Positions 43,714 through 52,603 of a stretch of 64,000 bases of DNA are shown piece by piece. Every line of letters begins with the position of its first letter. The first letter of the stretch is position 1. The stretch comes from Pedobacter gandavensis (GTDB lineage: Bacteria > Bacteroidota > Bacteroidia > Sphingobacteriales > Sphingobacteriaceae), in contig NZ_WNXC01000009.1 of NCBI RefSeq assembly GCF_014172405.1, positions 62,001-126,000 of the forward strand, in the 5' to 3' direction. Made by a program: the position numbers and the translations under genes. The notes beneath the pieces were generated by a model, which ran no database searches, was not told where the DNA came from, and was given only the letters and a program-made list of their open reading frames with translations.

Positions 43714-44253
43714 TTATTTGTATCTTACTTGTTGTTGTCTGTCCATCATGCCCATCTGATCTTTCATCTGTTTGATCTGATCAGCAAGTAATTTATTCTT
43801 ATCGGCTTTCTTCGCTTCCGTTAAATACATCTGCGCTTCTCTTTTATTTCTCTTTCCCATTGCAATTCCCGCAAGGCTCAATTTAGCCAATGCGATGTTG
43901 TGGTTCATGGTCATTCCTAATGCAAGTGCTTTCTTGAAATATTTTTCAGAAGCCATTGGTGCTTTTCTGGATTCAATTAAACCAATCAAAAGATTGTAGT
44001 AACCATGTTGGGCTTTAATCAATTGTTTCTCATAGTCAGTAATTCTTCTTAAGAAAACTTCAGATTTAGCCATGTTATCTTTTCTTAAATACCATTGTGC
44101 AAGCAACATATTCTCATTGAAGAAGTAAGTTACCAGGATTAAAAGACTGATGAAAAATGCTAAAATTCCCCATCCCCATAAACCGAAGACCATCAGGGCG
44201 ATGGCCCCTCCTAACACTGCGAAACCTATAATAAGGCGAACTATATTTGGCAT
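43714..44253 (-). CDS. membrane protein with TPR-like repeats
   Basis: A 179-residue protein. Two hydrophobic segments (about 7-25 and 27-45) anchor it in the inner membrane. The rest is helical, with tetratricopeptide-like pairs (SEVFLRRITDYEKQLIKAQHGYYNLLIGLIE and YFKKALALGMTMNHNIALAKLSLAGIAM), and should lie in the cytoplasm as a docking surface. The C-terminus is methionine and glutamine rich. Function unknown. It is alone and convergent with the small hypothetical gene. Confidence 0.65.
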   Translation of the reverse strand: MPNIVRLIIGFAVLGGAIALMVFGLWGWGILAFFISLLILVTYFFNENMLLAQWYLRKDNMAKSEVFLRRITDYEKQLIKAQHGYYNLLIGLIESRKAPMASEKYFKKALALGMTMNHNIALAKLSLAGIAMGKRNKREAQMYLTEAKKADKNKLLADQIKQMKDQMGMMDRQQQVRYK

Positions 44254-44377
44254 ATTCCTTTTAAATTATTTTTTGCAAATATCGTGTTTATATCACAAAA
44301 AGCAGATTTAATTTATAATTTCAAGAAAAGAAAAGGATAAGTATCCCAATCAACCTCATAAACCAAGCCCAACCTTC

Positions 44378-44890
44378 ATGAAAAAGTTAATTACCTTTAC
44401 GCTCTTATTATTTGCTATGACAGCCAGTTCACAAGAAATCAACAAAAAAACCAAGGACGATACCGGAAAGGTCACCGGTTTAATCAACATCTGCAGCAGA
44501 GCGGCTTTACAAGCCCTTCCAGATACGCAGCACAAATATGAGCTGGAATATCCGGCCTACCAGCCAGATCAGGCTACCCTGACCGCCCTAAAACCTTTGA
44601 TGAAAGATAAAAAAATCACCATTGTGATGGGAACCTGGTGTGGTGACAGTCAGTTACAAGTACCTCATTTTTACAAAGTGCTGGATGCTTTAAACATTAA
44701 AGAAGCAGACATCACCTTGATCTGTGTAGACCACAGTAAAAAAGCTGAAAATGGTCTGATAGATGGAATGAGCATCACAAACGTCCCTACTTTCATCGTT
44801 ACCGCTGCAGGAAAAGAACTGGGTCGCATTACAGAATCACCAAGAGAAACACTGGAAAAAGATATGTTGAGTATCTTCGCGAAAAAATAA
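44378..44890 (+). CDS. exported thioredoxin-like protein with a single-cysteine motif
   Basis: A 170-residue protein with a signal peptide (MKKLITFTLLLFAMTASSQ) and a thioredoxin-fold body. The redox motif reads WCGDS, with C88 but serine at position 91, so the resolving cysteine of the CxxC pair is missing. The cis-proline region is NVPTF. Such single-cysteine forms can act as glutathionylation- or reductase-type enzymes or be catalytically different. Two further cysteines at about 39 and 113 are probably not in the active site. It lies six bases before ung. Confidence 0.78.
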   Translation: MKKLITFTLLLFAMTASSQEINKKTKDDTGKVTGLINICSRAALQALPDTQHKYELEYPAYQPDQATLTALKPLMKDKKITIVMGTWCGDSQLQVPHFYKVLDALNIKEADITLICVDHSKKAENGLIDGMSITNVPTFIVTAAGKELGRITESPRETLEKDMLSIFAKK

Positions 44891-44896
44891 AATACC

Positions 44897-45589
44897 ATGA
44901 TAGATACCGACAGCCCATTGAATTTAGATAAAAGCTGGCTGGCTCATTTAGAACCAGAGTTTGACAAAGACTACCTGAAAGCTTTGCAAGCATTTTTATT
45001 GGAAGAAAAGGAAGCGGGACACGAAATCTATCCTCAAACCAACGAAGTCTTTAGTGCCTTAAATCATACGCATTTCGATCAGGTGAAAGTGGTGATCCTC
45101 GGACAAGATCCCTATCATGGGGCTGGACAAGCACATGGCCTATCCTTTTCTGTACAAAAAGGTGTAAAAGTTCCACCTTCTTTAAAAAATATCTACAAGG
45201 AACTGAGCACTGATATCGAAGGCTTTGAAACGCCAGACCATGGAAATCTAACGCAATGGGCAGATCAGGGTGTACTTTTACTGAATGCAACCTTAACCGT
45301 CCGGGCAAAAACAGCAGGTTCCCATCAAAAAAAAGGTTGGGAAATGTTTACCGACAAGGTCATTACAGAGTTATCGAAAAAAAGAACAGGATTAATTTTC
45401 ATCCTCTGGGGTGCTTATGCACAAAAGAAAATCACTTTAATAGATACCACTAAACATACCGTGATTATTGCCCCACATCCCTCTCCTTTTTCTGCATACA
45501 CCGGATTTTTCGGCAGTAAGCCTTTTTCAAAAACCAATGATCAATTGATCAAGCAGGGAGAAAATCCGATCAACTGGCAAATCAGCTAA
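44897..45589 (+). CDS. ung: uracil-DNA glycosylase
   Basis: A 230-residue family 1 uracil-DNA glycosylase that removes uracil from DNA. The catalytic water-activating aspartate is D71 in GQDPYHG. The second motif HPSPFSAYTGFFGSKPFSKTN carries the catalytic histidine near 195. Length and motifs are standard. It is six bases downstream of the thioredoxin-like gene, presumably co-transcribed with it. Confidence 0.96.
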   Translation: MIDTDSPLNLDKSWLAHLEPEFDKDYLKALQAFLLEEKEAGHEIYPQTNEVFSALNHTHFDQVKVVILGQDPYHGAGQAHGLSFSVQKGVKVPPSLKNIYKELSTDIEGFETPDHGNLTQWADQGVLLLNATLTVRAKTAGSHQKKGWEMFTDKVITELSKKRTGLIFILWGAYAQKKITLIDTTKHTVIIAPHPSPFSAYTGFFGSKPFSKTNDQLIKQGENPINWQIS

Positions 45590-45594
45590 AAAGC

Positions 45595-45663
45595 AAAAGG
45601 GGTTATCCAACCTACATTGAATACCCCCTTTTGAAATAAAAAACAGGATCCCCCCTGTTTTTT
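45595..45663. terminator. two hairpin terminators between ung and the Lrp gene
   Basis: The first stem is AAAAGGGG (45595-45602) with 45625-45632. The second is a perfect 10-base stem (45638-45647 with 45654-45663) flanked by A and T runs. They lie between convergent genes and can stop both. Confidence 0.8.
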
Positions 45664-45694
45664 TTCCTAATTGAATAGGTTAAAGAAACAATTT

Positions 45695-46165
45695 TTAATA
45701 CTCCAAAGGAACGATCGGTTCTTTCTTTGTCGTAGACATAATCATCATCGTTTGAAAAGTTTTCACTACAGAGATCTTACTGATCTTATCCATGATCAAA
45801 CGCTCATAAGCTTTAATATCGTTCACATACACCTTTAAAAGAAAATCTGCTTGTCCGGTTACGTGATGACATTCTGTAATTTCCTTAATTTGGTTTACTT
45901 CGTCAAGGAAAATCTGAATGGTATTGTTCTTATGAAAATCTAATTGAACCTGGATAAAAGTTTTGATCCCTAATCCTAGCTTCTCTTCATCCACTAAGGC
46001 ATGGTAACTTTTTATGAAACCCGACATTTCCAGTTTACGTACCCTTTCTAAGGTTGGTGCCGGAGAAAGTCCGATTTCCTGGGATAATAGAAGATTGGTA
46101 ATCCTACCATTCTCTTGTAATAGTTTCAGTATTTTAAAGTCTGTTTTATCTAATTCTGCTGCCAT
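45695..46165 (-). CDS. Lrp/AsnC family transcriptional regulator
   Basis: A 156-residue regulator. An N-terminal helix-turn-helix (LDKTDFKILKLLQENGRITNLLLSQEIGLSPAPTLERVRKLE) is followed by the RAM-type effector domain (about 65-150). It starts 12 bases after its likely transcription start. An inverted repeat overlaps its promoter (46179-46197), which suggests it represses its own gene. The target amino acid is not evident. It is divergent from the DtxR-type gene at 46304. Confidence 0.9.
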   Translation of the reverse strand: MAAELDKTDFKILKLLQENGRITNLLLSQEIGLSPAPTLERVRKLEMSGFIKSYHALVDEEKLGLGIKTFIQVQLDFHKNNTIQIFLDEVNQIKEITECHHVTGQADFLLKVYVNDIKAYERLIMDKISKISVVKTFQTMMIMSTTKKEPIVPLEY

Positions 46166-46178
46166 CTGTGTTTAAAAT

Positions 46179-46197
46179 ATAGCCAAAGGTAGGCTAT
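46179..46197. promoter_or_regulatory. operator-like inverted repeat at the Lrp promoter
   Basis: ATAGCC (46179-46184) and GGCTAT (46192-46197) form a perfect six-base inverted repeat with a seven-base spacer. It overlaps the -7 element of the Lrp gene, a position expected for autoregulation. Confidence 0.55.
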
Positions 46198-46215
46198 CAA
46201 TACGAAATTCACCAA
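46184..46215 (-). promoter_or_regulatory. Bacteroidota-type promoter of the Lrp gene
   Basis: On the minus strand there is TTG (46213-46215), a 21-base spacer and TACCTTTG (46184-46191). The start codon at 46165 is only about 18 bases further on. Confidence 0.65.
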
Positions 46216-46268
46216 ATTTTATTCTAAAAATCGTACAAATAATTATAGTTTATTTCTCTTTAATTTTT

Positions 46269-46302
46269 TAGATTTGTCTAAACATTTAGTTAGACACCTA
46301 AA
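46269..46302 (+). promoter_or_regulatory. -7 element and overlapping operator-like palindrome of the DtxR-type gene
   Basis: A TAGATTTG element at 46269-46276 fits TAnnTTTG. It overlaps the start of a seven-base inverted repeat, TGTCTAA (46275-46281) and TTAGACA (46290-46296), with an eight-base centre. A second pair, TTTAG (46285-46289) and CTAAA (46298-46302), is interlaced with it. The layout is that of a DtxR/MntR-type operator that blocks the promoter. Confidence 0.6.
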
Positions 46303-46303
46303 A

Positions 46304-46957
46304 ATGCAATCATTCACTGAAGAGAACTACCTGAAAACCATCTATCATTTATCGGAGAACAATGAGGGCGCTGTACAAACCAATGCGATTGCTGAAAAAA
46401 TGCAAACCAAGGCTGCTTCAGTAACTGATATGCTCAGAAAGCTTTCAGAGAAGGAACTGATCAATTATAAAAAGTATCAGGGTGCACATTTAACACCTCT
46501 AGGCAAGCAAACCGCAATCAATGTGATTAGAAAGCATCGGCTTTGGGAAGTATTTCTCGTGGAAAAACTAAATTTCAAATGGGATGAAGTTCATGACATT
46601 GCAGAAGAACTTGAACACATCAATTCCCCGGAATTGGTAGAACGACTAGATGAATTTCTGGCTTTCCCAAAAAATGATCCGCATGGCGATCCCATTCCTG
46701 ACAAAAACGGGAATTTTGATTTCGTACCATTCATAAAACTCAGTAAGCTTAAAAAGGATGATAAAGGATTGATTATGGGGGTGAGTGAACATTCCTCTGC
46801 TTTCCTGAAGCATCTGGAAAAATTGGGCCTTACGTTAGGAAAACCATTAACTGTTAGTGCCATCAATGATTTTGATGGTTCAGTAGAAATAATTGTAGAC
46901 GATAAAAAAACAAGTGTAACCAGAGAAATAGCCAAGCACATACTCATCAGGATTTAA
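46304..46957 (+). CDS. DtxR/MntR-family metal-dependent repressor
   Basis: A 217-residue metal-sensing repressor. The N-terminal winged helix has AIAEKMQTKAASVTDMLRKLSEKELINYKKYQG. A dimerisation and metal-binding domain follows at about residues 70-140, with RKHRLWEVFLVEKL and histidine and glutamate ligands in EVHDIAEELEHI. The C-terminus has an SH3-like FeoA-type domain. The open frame begins at a TTG 30 bases upstream, but ATG at 46304 gives the family N-terminus MQSFTEENYLKTIY. It lies two bases before the Nramp gene and very likely controls both, probably in response to manganese or iron. Confidence 0.92.
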   Translation: MQSFTEENYLKTIYHLSENNEGAVQTNAIAEKMQTKAASVTDMLRKLSEKELINYKKYQGAHLTPLGKQTAINVIRKHRLWEVFLVEKLNFKWDEVHDIAEELEHINSPELVERLDEFLAFPKNDPHGDPIPDKNGNFDFVPFIKLSKLKKDDKGLIMGVSEHSSAFLKHLEKLGLTLGKPLTVSAINDFDGSVEIIVDDKKTSVTREIAKHILIRI

Positions 46958-46958
46958 C

Positions 46959-48821
46959 ATGAAGCATTCCGAATCTCTAAGCGAAGTAAATCAAAGCGTA
47001 GACACCAGTAAGCGCAAAGGCTGGCGTCGTATTTTATCATTCATTGGCCCTGCTTACCTGGTGAGTGTTGGATATATGGATCCCGGAAACTGGGCAACAG
47101 ACATTGCCGGGGGGAGTAAATTCGGATACCAGTTGATCTGGATCCTATTAATGTCCAACCTGATTGCCCTATTGCTACAATCTTTAAGTGCCCGACTGGG
47201 TATCGTTAGGGGACTCGATTTAGCACAAGCTTCCAGAAATGCCTATCCTAAATGGATCAATATTCCATTATTTGGTCTTGCACAAACGGCCATTATCGCC
47301 TGTGATCTTGCAGAGATCATTGGTATGGCCATCGGTTTACAACTTTTATTCGGTCTTCCCTTAATCTGGGGAATTAGTGTGACCATATTTGATACCGTAT
47401 TGCTGTTATTCTTGCTCAATAAAGGCATGCGTAAAATGGAGGCCTTTATTGTATCTATGGTATTCATTGTCGGTCTTTCCTTCCTGGTGGAGATGTTTAT
47501 TGTGGAACCGAATTTAAAAGAAATTGTGAAAGGATTTGAGCCTTCGATGTTAGGAGGCGAGGCTTTATACATTGCGATTGGGATTATTGGTGCCACAGTA
47601 ATGCCACACAACCTATACCTTCATTCCTCTCTGGTGCAGACCAGGAAGTTTGAGCGTGATGAAAAAGGCATCAAAGAAGCGATCAAATTCAATTTTATTG
47701 ATACTGCAGTCGCGTTAAACCTGGCCTTTTTTGTCAACGCAGCCATCTTGATTCTTGCCGCAGCAGCCTTCTATAAAAACGGCTTACATGAAGTCGCAGA
47801 GATCCAGGATGCCCACCGACTGCTACAAAACATCTTTGGAAATGTGGCTCCTGCATTGTTTGCCATCGCTTTAATTGCTGCCGGACAAAGTTCAACCGTT
47901 ACAGGCACCCTTGCCGGACAAATTGTGATGGAAGGCCATTTGAAACTGAGAATTCAACCCTGGTTACGTCGTTTAATTACCCGTCTACTCGCCATCATCC
48001 CTGCTTTCTTTACCATCTTAATTCTTGGAGATAAAGCCCTCGGTGGTTTATTGATTTTAAGTCAGGTGGTATTGAGCTTACAACTGGGCTTTGCAGTAAT
48101 TCCTTTAATCCATTTCACTTCGGATAAAGAAACGATGAAAGGCTTTGCCATCAAGCCTTGGGTGAAAGTGCTCGCTTGGGTCAGCTCTATTGTTATTGTC
48201 GCCCTGAATGTGAAACTCGTAGTAGAAGAAATTAACGGCTGGACGAGCGATAGTCACAGTTGGTACTTATATGTACTGGTTATTCCTGCAGCCATCCTGA
48301 TCGGCTTATTGTTATTGTATGTTTTCATTTATCCACTCCTGAGTAAAACGAAAGAAGGGCAACATAATGCGCCCCATGGCGATGCACTGGACATAGAGGA
48401 GATCGAAAAAATCAATTATTCACGCATCGGCATTACCGTTGATTTTTCAAAAAATGACAGAAACACCATTCGTCATGCCCTGATTCAAGGTGGCAAAAAG
48501 GCTAACTACTACCTGATTCATGTGGTGGAAACTGCTGCTGCCAGATATCATGGAGAAGCCGCATTAGATGCAGAAACTTTGAGTGATGCTGAAAATCTGG
48601 AAAAATACCGGGCAAACCTAAAAGAGCTGGGGTATAAATCTACCGCCCATATTGGCTATGGTGGTACCGTGGCGGCAATTGTGGACATCAGTAAGCAAAA
48701 TGACCTGGAATTATTAGTTATGGGTGCCCATGGTCATCAAGGCTTAAAGGACCTTATTTTAGGAACTACGGTGAATTCGGTACGACATAAAGTAACTATT
48801 CCCGTATTAATTGTCCGATAA
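46959..48821 (+). CDS. Nramp-family divalent metal transporter fused to a UspA domain
   Basis: A 620-residue protein. Residues about 20-450 are an Nramp proton-coupled Mn2+/Fe2+ importer with 11 or so membrane spans. The metal-site residues are D41 and N44 in DPGNWATD and M215 in MPHNLYLHS. Residues about 480-620 form a UspA-like domain ending with the ATP-loop pattern GAHGHQGLKDLILGTTVNSVRHKVTIPVLIV. The soluble part would face the cytoplasm and may sense nucleotide or stress. It is co-transcribed with the DtxR-type repressor. Fusions of this kind are known among Bacteroidota MntH-like proteins. Confidence 0.9.
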   Translation: MKHSESLSEVNQSVDTSKRKGWRRILSFIGPAYLVSVGYMDPGNWATDIAGGSKFGYQLIWILLMSNLIALLLQSLSARLGIVRGLDLAQASRNAYPKWINIPLFGLAQTAIIACDLAEIIGMAIGLQLLFGLPLIWGISVTIFDTVLLLFLLNKGMRKMEAFIVSMVFIVGLSFLVEMFIVEPNLKEIVKGFEPSMLGGEALYIAIGIIGATVMPHNLYLHSSLVQTRKFERDEKGIKEAIKFNFIDTAVALNLAFFVNAAILILAAAAFYKNGLHEVAEIQDAHRLLQNIFGNVAPALFAIALIAAGQSSTVTGTLAGQIVMEGHLKLRIQPWLRRLITRLLAIIPAFFTILILGDKALGGLLILSQVVLSLQLGFAVIPLIHFTSDKETMKGFAIKPWVKVLAWVSSIVIVALNVKLVVEEINGWTSDSHSWYLYVLVIPAAILIGLLLLYVFIYPLLSKTKEGQHNAPHGDALDIEEIEKINYSRIGITVDFSKNDRNTIRHALIQGGKKANYYLIHVVETAAARYHGEAALDAETLSDAENLEKYRANLKELGYKSTAHIGYGGTVAAIVDISKQNDLELLVMGAHGHQGLKDLILGTTVNSVRHKVTIPVLIVR

Positions 48822-48916
48822 AATTCAGAAATCAAATATCTTTCGGATATTAGCGGTATTCTTATAAAATCTGGTATAGAATATATCTGTACCAGGCTTT
48901 GTGAAAATTGAGACCA

Positions 48917-49366
48917 ATGAAGAACGACATTCAAATTAAAAATAAAAGAGCTTACTTCGATTACCATATTGTAGAGGAATTTAATGCCGGATTGGCCCTG
49001 CTGGGTACGGAAATTAAAGCAATCAGACAAGGTAAAGCAAATATGTCCGATGCCTTTTGCATGTTCATAGGAGATGTTCTTTACGTTAGAAACTTACACA
49101 TTTCTGAATATAGCCACAGCTCTTTCCACCATCACGATATTAAGCGCGACAGGGTATTACTACTTCATAAAAAAGAGCTGAAGAAGCTAAAATTCAGGAG
49201 TGAGGAAAAAGGCTATACCATTGTCCCTTTAAGGATTTATACCAATGACAGGGGTTACGCAAAGATCCAGATCGCTTTGGCGCAGGGTAAAAAAGAATTC
49301 GACAAAAGAGATAGTATCAAAGACAGAGAATCCAAAAGAGAAATGGATCGTGCAATGAAGGAATAA
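48917..49366 (+). CDS. smpB: SsrA-binding protein SmpB
   Basis: A 149-residue protein that binds tmRNA and brings it to stalled ribosomes. The OB-fold stretches NKRAYFDYHI, ALLGTEIKAIRQGKANMSDAF and DRVLLLHKKEL are diagnostic, as is the basic tail DKRDSIKDRESKREMDRAMK. A TTG start three codons earlier is possible, but ATG at 48917 gives the normal length. It is single, convergent with pcm. Confidence 0.95.
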   Translation: MKNDIQIKNKRAYFDYHIVEEFNAGLALLGTEIKAIRQGKANMSDAFCMFIGDVLYVRNLHISEYSHSSFHHHDIKRDRVLLLHKKELKKLKFRSEEKGYTIVPLRIYTNDRGYAKIQIALAQGKKEFDKRDSIKDRESKREMDRAMKE

Positions 49367-49381
49367 TTAACCTGGTTTTAC

Positions 49382-50038
49382 TTACCAGGCTTGATCTCCT
49401 ACCAAAGGTACAAAACGGAAAGTATCCAGTTCAATCCTATCGTAATCTGTATCACTTATGCGGATCACGGTAACCATTTTCTGGATATTTTCATCACCTA
49501 CCGGAATCACCAAAATCCCTCCTATTTTCAACTGCTTGAGTAGTGCTTCAGGAACCCATGGAGCGCCAGCAGTTACAATAATCTTATCATAAGTGGCATG
49601 TTCAGGAATACCTTTAGAGCCATCGCCTAAGAAAAAATGAGCATTATATCCCATTCCAGGTAAAACGCGAATGGTGTGTCGGTAAATGTTTTCCTGGCGT
49701 TCAATTGTATAAACATTAGCACCCAATTCCATTAAAATACAGGTTTGATAACCAGAACCTGTTCCGATTTCCAGCACCTTGTCTCCTTTTTTAATGTGGA
49801 GCAATTCGCTTTGATAAGCTACGGTATAAGGTTGTGAAATCGTTTGACCATCACCAATTGGAAAGGCAATATCTTTATAAGCCTGATTCCAAAAAGTTTC
49901 ATCGAAGAAAAAATGACGCGGTACTTTTCCTATGGCTTCGAGCACCCGCTTATCGGTGATCCCTCTACCCTCAAGATGTGTAACCAACTTCTTTCTCGCT
50001 CCCCGTTCCCTATAATTATCTACAAACTTATATGCCAT
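49382..50038 (-). CDS. pcm: protein-L-isoaspartate O-methyltransferase
   Basis: A 218-residue SAM-dependent enzyme that starts repair of damaged isoaspartyl residues in proteins. The SAM motif is VLEIGTGSGYQTCILMELGA near residue 80, and the start IGDGQTISQPYTVAYQSELL is family-typical. The C-terminal domain is present in full. It is convergent with smpB, 15 bases away. Confidence 0.93.
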   Translation of the reverse strand: MAYKFVDNYRERGARKKLVTHLEGRGITDKRVLEAIGKVPRHFFFDETFWNQAYKDIAFPIGDGQTISQPYTVAYQSELLHIKKGDKVLEIGTGSGYQTCILMELGANVYTIERQENIYRHTIRVLPGMGYNAHFFLGDGSKGIPEHATYDKIIVTAGAPWVPEALLKQLKIGGILVIPVGDENIQKMVTVIRISDTDYDRIELDTFRFVPLVGDQAW

Positions 50039-50123
50039 TACTCAAAAATAGGTTTTTGAAAACTAATGCGCTTACATAATCGACGGCTAAATTATAATCG
50101 TCACAGTATCAATCGCAATAAAA

Positions 50124-52601
50124 CTAATAAGGATCAACATCCACCTGAACAATTGCACCACGGTATTCTTTTTCCGCCTGAAATTGCAAAATAACGTCCT
50201 TCAATATCGATTTCACTTTAGTGATGGCCGTATTTTTATCGGTTTTAATGATGATCTGTTTGATGTAATAATTCCTGATTCTGCCTACCATTGGTTGCTC
50301 TGGTCCTAATACACGACTTCCCAAATGTCCTTTGAGGACATTCGCGAATTTCTGCGCAGCAACATTTAGCAAGTTCATGTCTTTATGCTTGATATTGACA
50401 AAAATAACTCTGGTAAATGGTGGATACTGGAACTCTCTTCGCTCACGAATTTCATCCGTGTACATTTCCTGGTATTTATTGTCAATTACCTGCGTAATGA
50501 TTCTGTGTTTATCATCATATGCCTGAATAATCACCTTTCCTTGTTTATCCCTTCTTCCGGCTCTACCGGCCACTTGTGCAAGCAATTGATAGCTTCTTTC
50601 AAATGCTCTGAAATCCGGATAGTTTAATAAAGTATCCGCATTAATCACGCCAATTAAGGTCACATTATCAAAATCCAGCCCTTTGGCTACCATTTGCGTA
50701 CCAATCAGAATGTCAGTTTTCTTTTCCTGGAAATCGGATATAATTTGCTGCAGTCCATTCTTTGTGCGCGTACTGTCTACATCCAATCTTGCTATTTTCG
50801 CTTCCGGGAAGATCAAGGTGAGTTCTTCTTCCACCCTTTCTGTTCCGAAACCTTTTTGCTCAATATGTACAGATCCACAAGCCGGACAAACGTTGATGCT
50901 ATTTTGATGATATCCGCAATAATGGCAATGTAATTTACCACTTGTTTTATGGTAGGTTAAACTCACATCACAGCTCACACATTTTGGAGCGTATCCACAA
51001 GTTGCGCAAATCAGGATTGTGGCATAACCACGCCTGTTTTGAAAAAGAATAACCTGCTCTTTTAATTTCAAAGTTTCTTCAATCTCCTCAATCAGTTTAG
51101 TCGAGAAATAAGAAATCATCTTTTTCTTTTTAGTCTCTTCAGAAATACTGATCACTTCCTGGATAGGCAAGGCTACCCCACCAAATCTTTCGGACATAGT
51201 AACCAATCCATACTTCTGGTGTAAGGCATTGAAATAACTTTCAATGGAAGGCGTTGCTGAGCCCAGTACTACTTTTGCCTTATGCAACCAAGCCAGGTAC
51301 ACTGCTGCATCTCTTGCCTGATATCGTGGTGCTGGTTCCTGCTGCTTATAAGAAGACTCGTGTTCTTCATCAATTACAATCAGCTTTAAGTTTTGGAAAG
51401 GTAGAAATACAGCCGATCTGGCACCCAGAACGATCCTATATTTACCGTTAAGCACTTTATTCCAAATTTCTACCCGCTCATTGTTATTGAATTTAGAGTG
51501 ATATACCCCAATAGCATCTCCAAAATAGCGTTGGATACGTTCTACAATCTGGGTAGTCAAAGCAATTTCCGGCAAAAGGAACAAAACTTGTCCGCCGTTT
51601 TCAATTGCTTTTTCAATCAACCTAATATATACTTGTGTTTTACCTGAAGCCGTGACTCCATGTAAAAGTACCACATCTTTCTTTTCAAATTCCGTTTCAA
51701 TTTGTGTCAAAGCCAGCTGCTGATTTTCACTCAACTCAAAGTTCAGCACGAAATCCTCGTCCTGATCCTTTAGCCTGCTTACCGGCTTCTTCTCTATCAC
51801 AAAAACTTCCTTATCCATTAACGTTTTCAGCGTACTGGGCCCACTACCACTCTCTTCAAGCAGTTGTGCCTTCGGGATCGCACTTTGTTGTCTGGATAGC
51901 TTTAAATAAGTCAGCAATAAGTTCAATTGCTTTGGAACTCTTTCCAAAACAGCGAACAATTCTTTCAAATTTTCCTCTTCCTGATAAAAAGAATGGAGCG
52001 TTACAAATGACTTCAGCAATGGTTTATACTTTTCAATCACCTCTTCGGCGATGTAAACCATTTCCTTATCCAATAAAGTATTGATGATTGGATACACGGT
52101 TTTTTGGCCCAATAAAGCAGATACCTGATCAATGGTAAGCCTACCATGTACTTTTAAGGCATTGATTAGGGTTTCCTGTTTAAGATTGAGGACTTCTCCA
52201 TCCTGAGGAAATTCTTCTTTCAGCACGATGATCGTTTCACTGGCCAACTTCAGTCCAGCCGGTAAAGCAGCCGACATCACTTCACCCTCATTACAAAGGT
52301 AATAGCTCGTCATCCAGTCCCAAAACTCCAGTTGTGAAGCGGTAATCACCGGATGCTCATCAACCACATCAATGATATATTTCGCTTGATAGATTTCTGG
52401 TGCCTGTTGGCTGATGCTTTTAATTAGCGCCGTATAAATCTTGCTTTTCCCGAACTGAACCACCACTCGCTTTCCTATCGCGACCTGATCATTCAATTCA
52501 AAAGGCACCCTATAAATATAATTTTTCGCCAAAGAAAGTGGCAGGATTACCTCAATAAACAGGGTTTCCCTTTCTGCAAATTCCAGTTGACCAGAACTCA
52601 T
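50124..52601 (-). CDS. priA: primosomal replication protein N' (helicase)
   Basis: An 825-residue helicase that restarts stalled replication forks. The Walker A motif is GVTASGKT (near 315), the helicase box IDEEHESS follows, and the zinc-binding cysteines are in CATCGYAPKCVSCDVSLTYH and CHYCGYHQNSINVCPACG. The length fits the family. It is the second gene of a pair with DUF423, its start two bases after that gene's stop. Confidence 0.95.
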   Translation of the reverse strand: MSSGQLEFAERETLFIEVILPLSLAKNYIYRVPFELNDQVAIGKRVVVQFGKSKIYTALIKSISQQAPEIYQAKYIIDVVDEHPVITASQLEFWDWMTSYYLCNEGEVMSAALPAGLKLASETIIVLKEEFPQDGEVLNLKQETLINALKVHGRLTIDQVSALLGQKTVYPIINTLLDKEMVYIAEEVIEKYKPLLKSFVTLHSFYQEEENLKELFAVLERVPKQLNLLLTYLKLSRQQSAIPKAQLLEESGSGPSTLKTLMDKEVFVIEKKPVSRLKDQDEDFVLNFELSENQQLALTQIETEFEKKDVVLLHGVTASGKTQVYIRLIEKAIENGGQVLFLLPEIALTTQIVERIQRYFGDAIGVYHSKFNNNERVEIWNKVLNGKYRIVLGARSAVFLPFQNLKLIVIDEEHESSYKQQEPAPRYQARDAAVYLAWLHKAKVVLGSATPSIESYFNALHQKYGLVTMSERFGGVALPIQEVISISEETKKKKMISYFSTKLIEEIEETLKLKEQVILFQNRRGYATILICATCGYAPKCVSCDVSLTYHKTSGKLHCHYCGYHQNSINVCPACGSVHIEQKGFGTERVEEELTLIFPEAKIARLDVDSTRTKNGLQQIISDFQEKKTDILIGTQMVAKGLDFDNVTLIGVINADTLLNYPDFRAFERSYQLLAQVAGRAGRRDKQGKVIIQAYDDKHRIITQVIDNKYQEMYTDEIRERREFQYPPFTRVIFVNIKHKDMNLLNVAAQKFANVLKGHLGSRVLGPEQPMVGRIRNYYIKQIIIKTDKNTAITKVKSILKDVILQFQAEKEYRGAIVQVDVDPY

Positions 52602-52603
52602 CC

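Noticed and set aside
48908..48916. TTG start for smpB
   Set aside because: Adds three residues absent from the family; ATG at 48917 is preferred.
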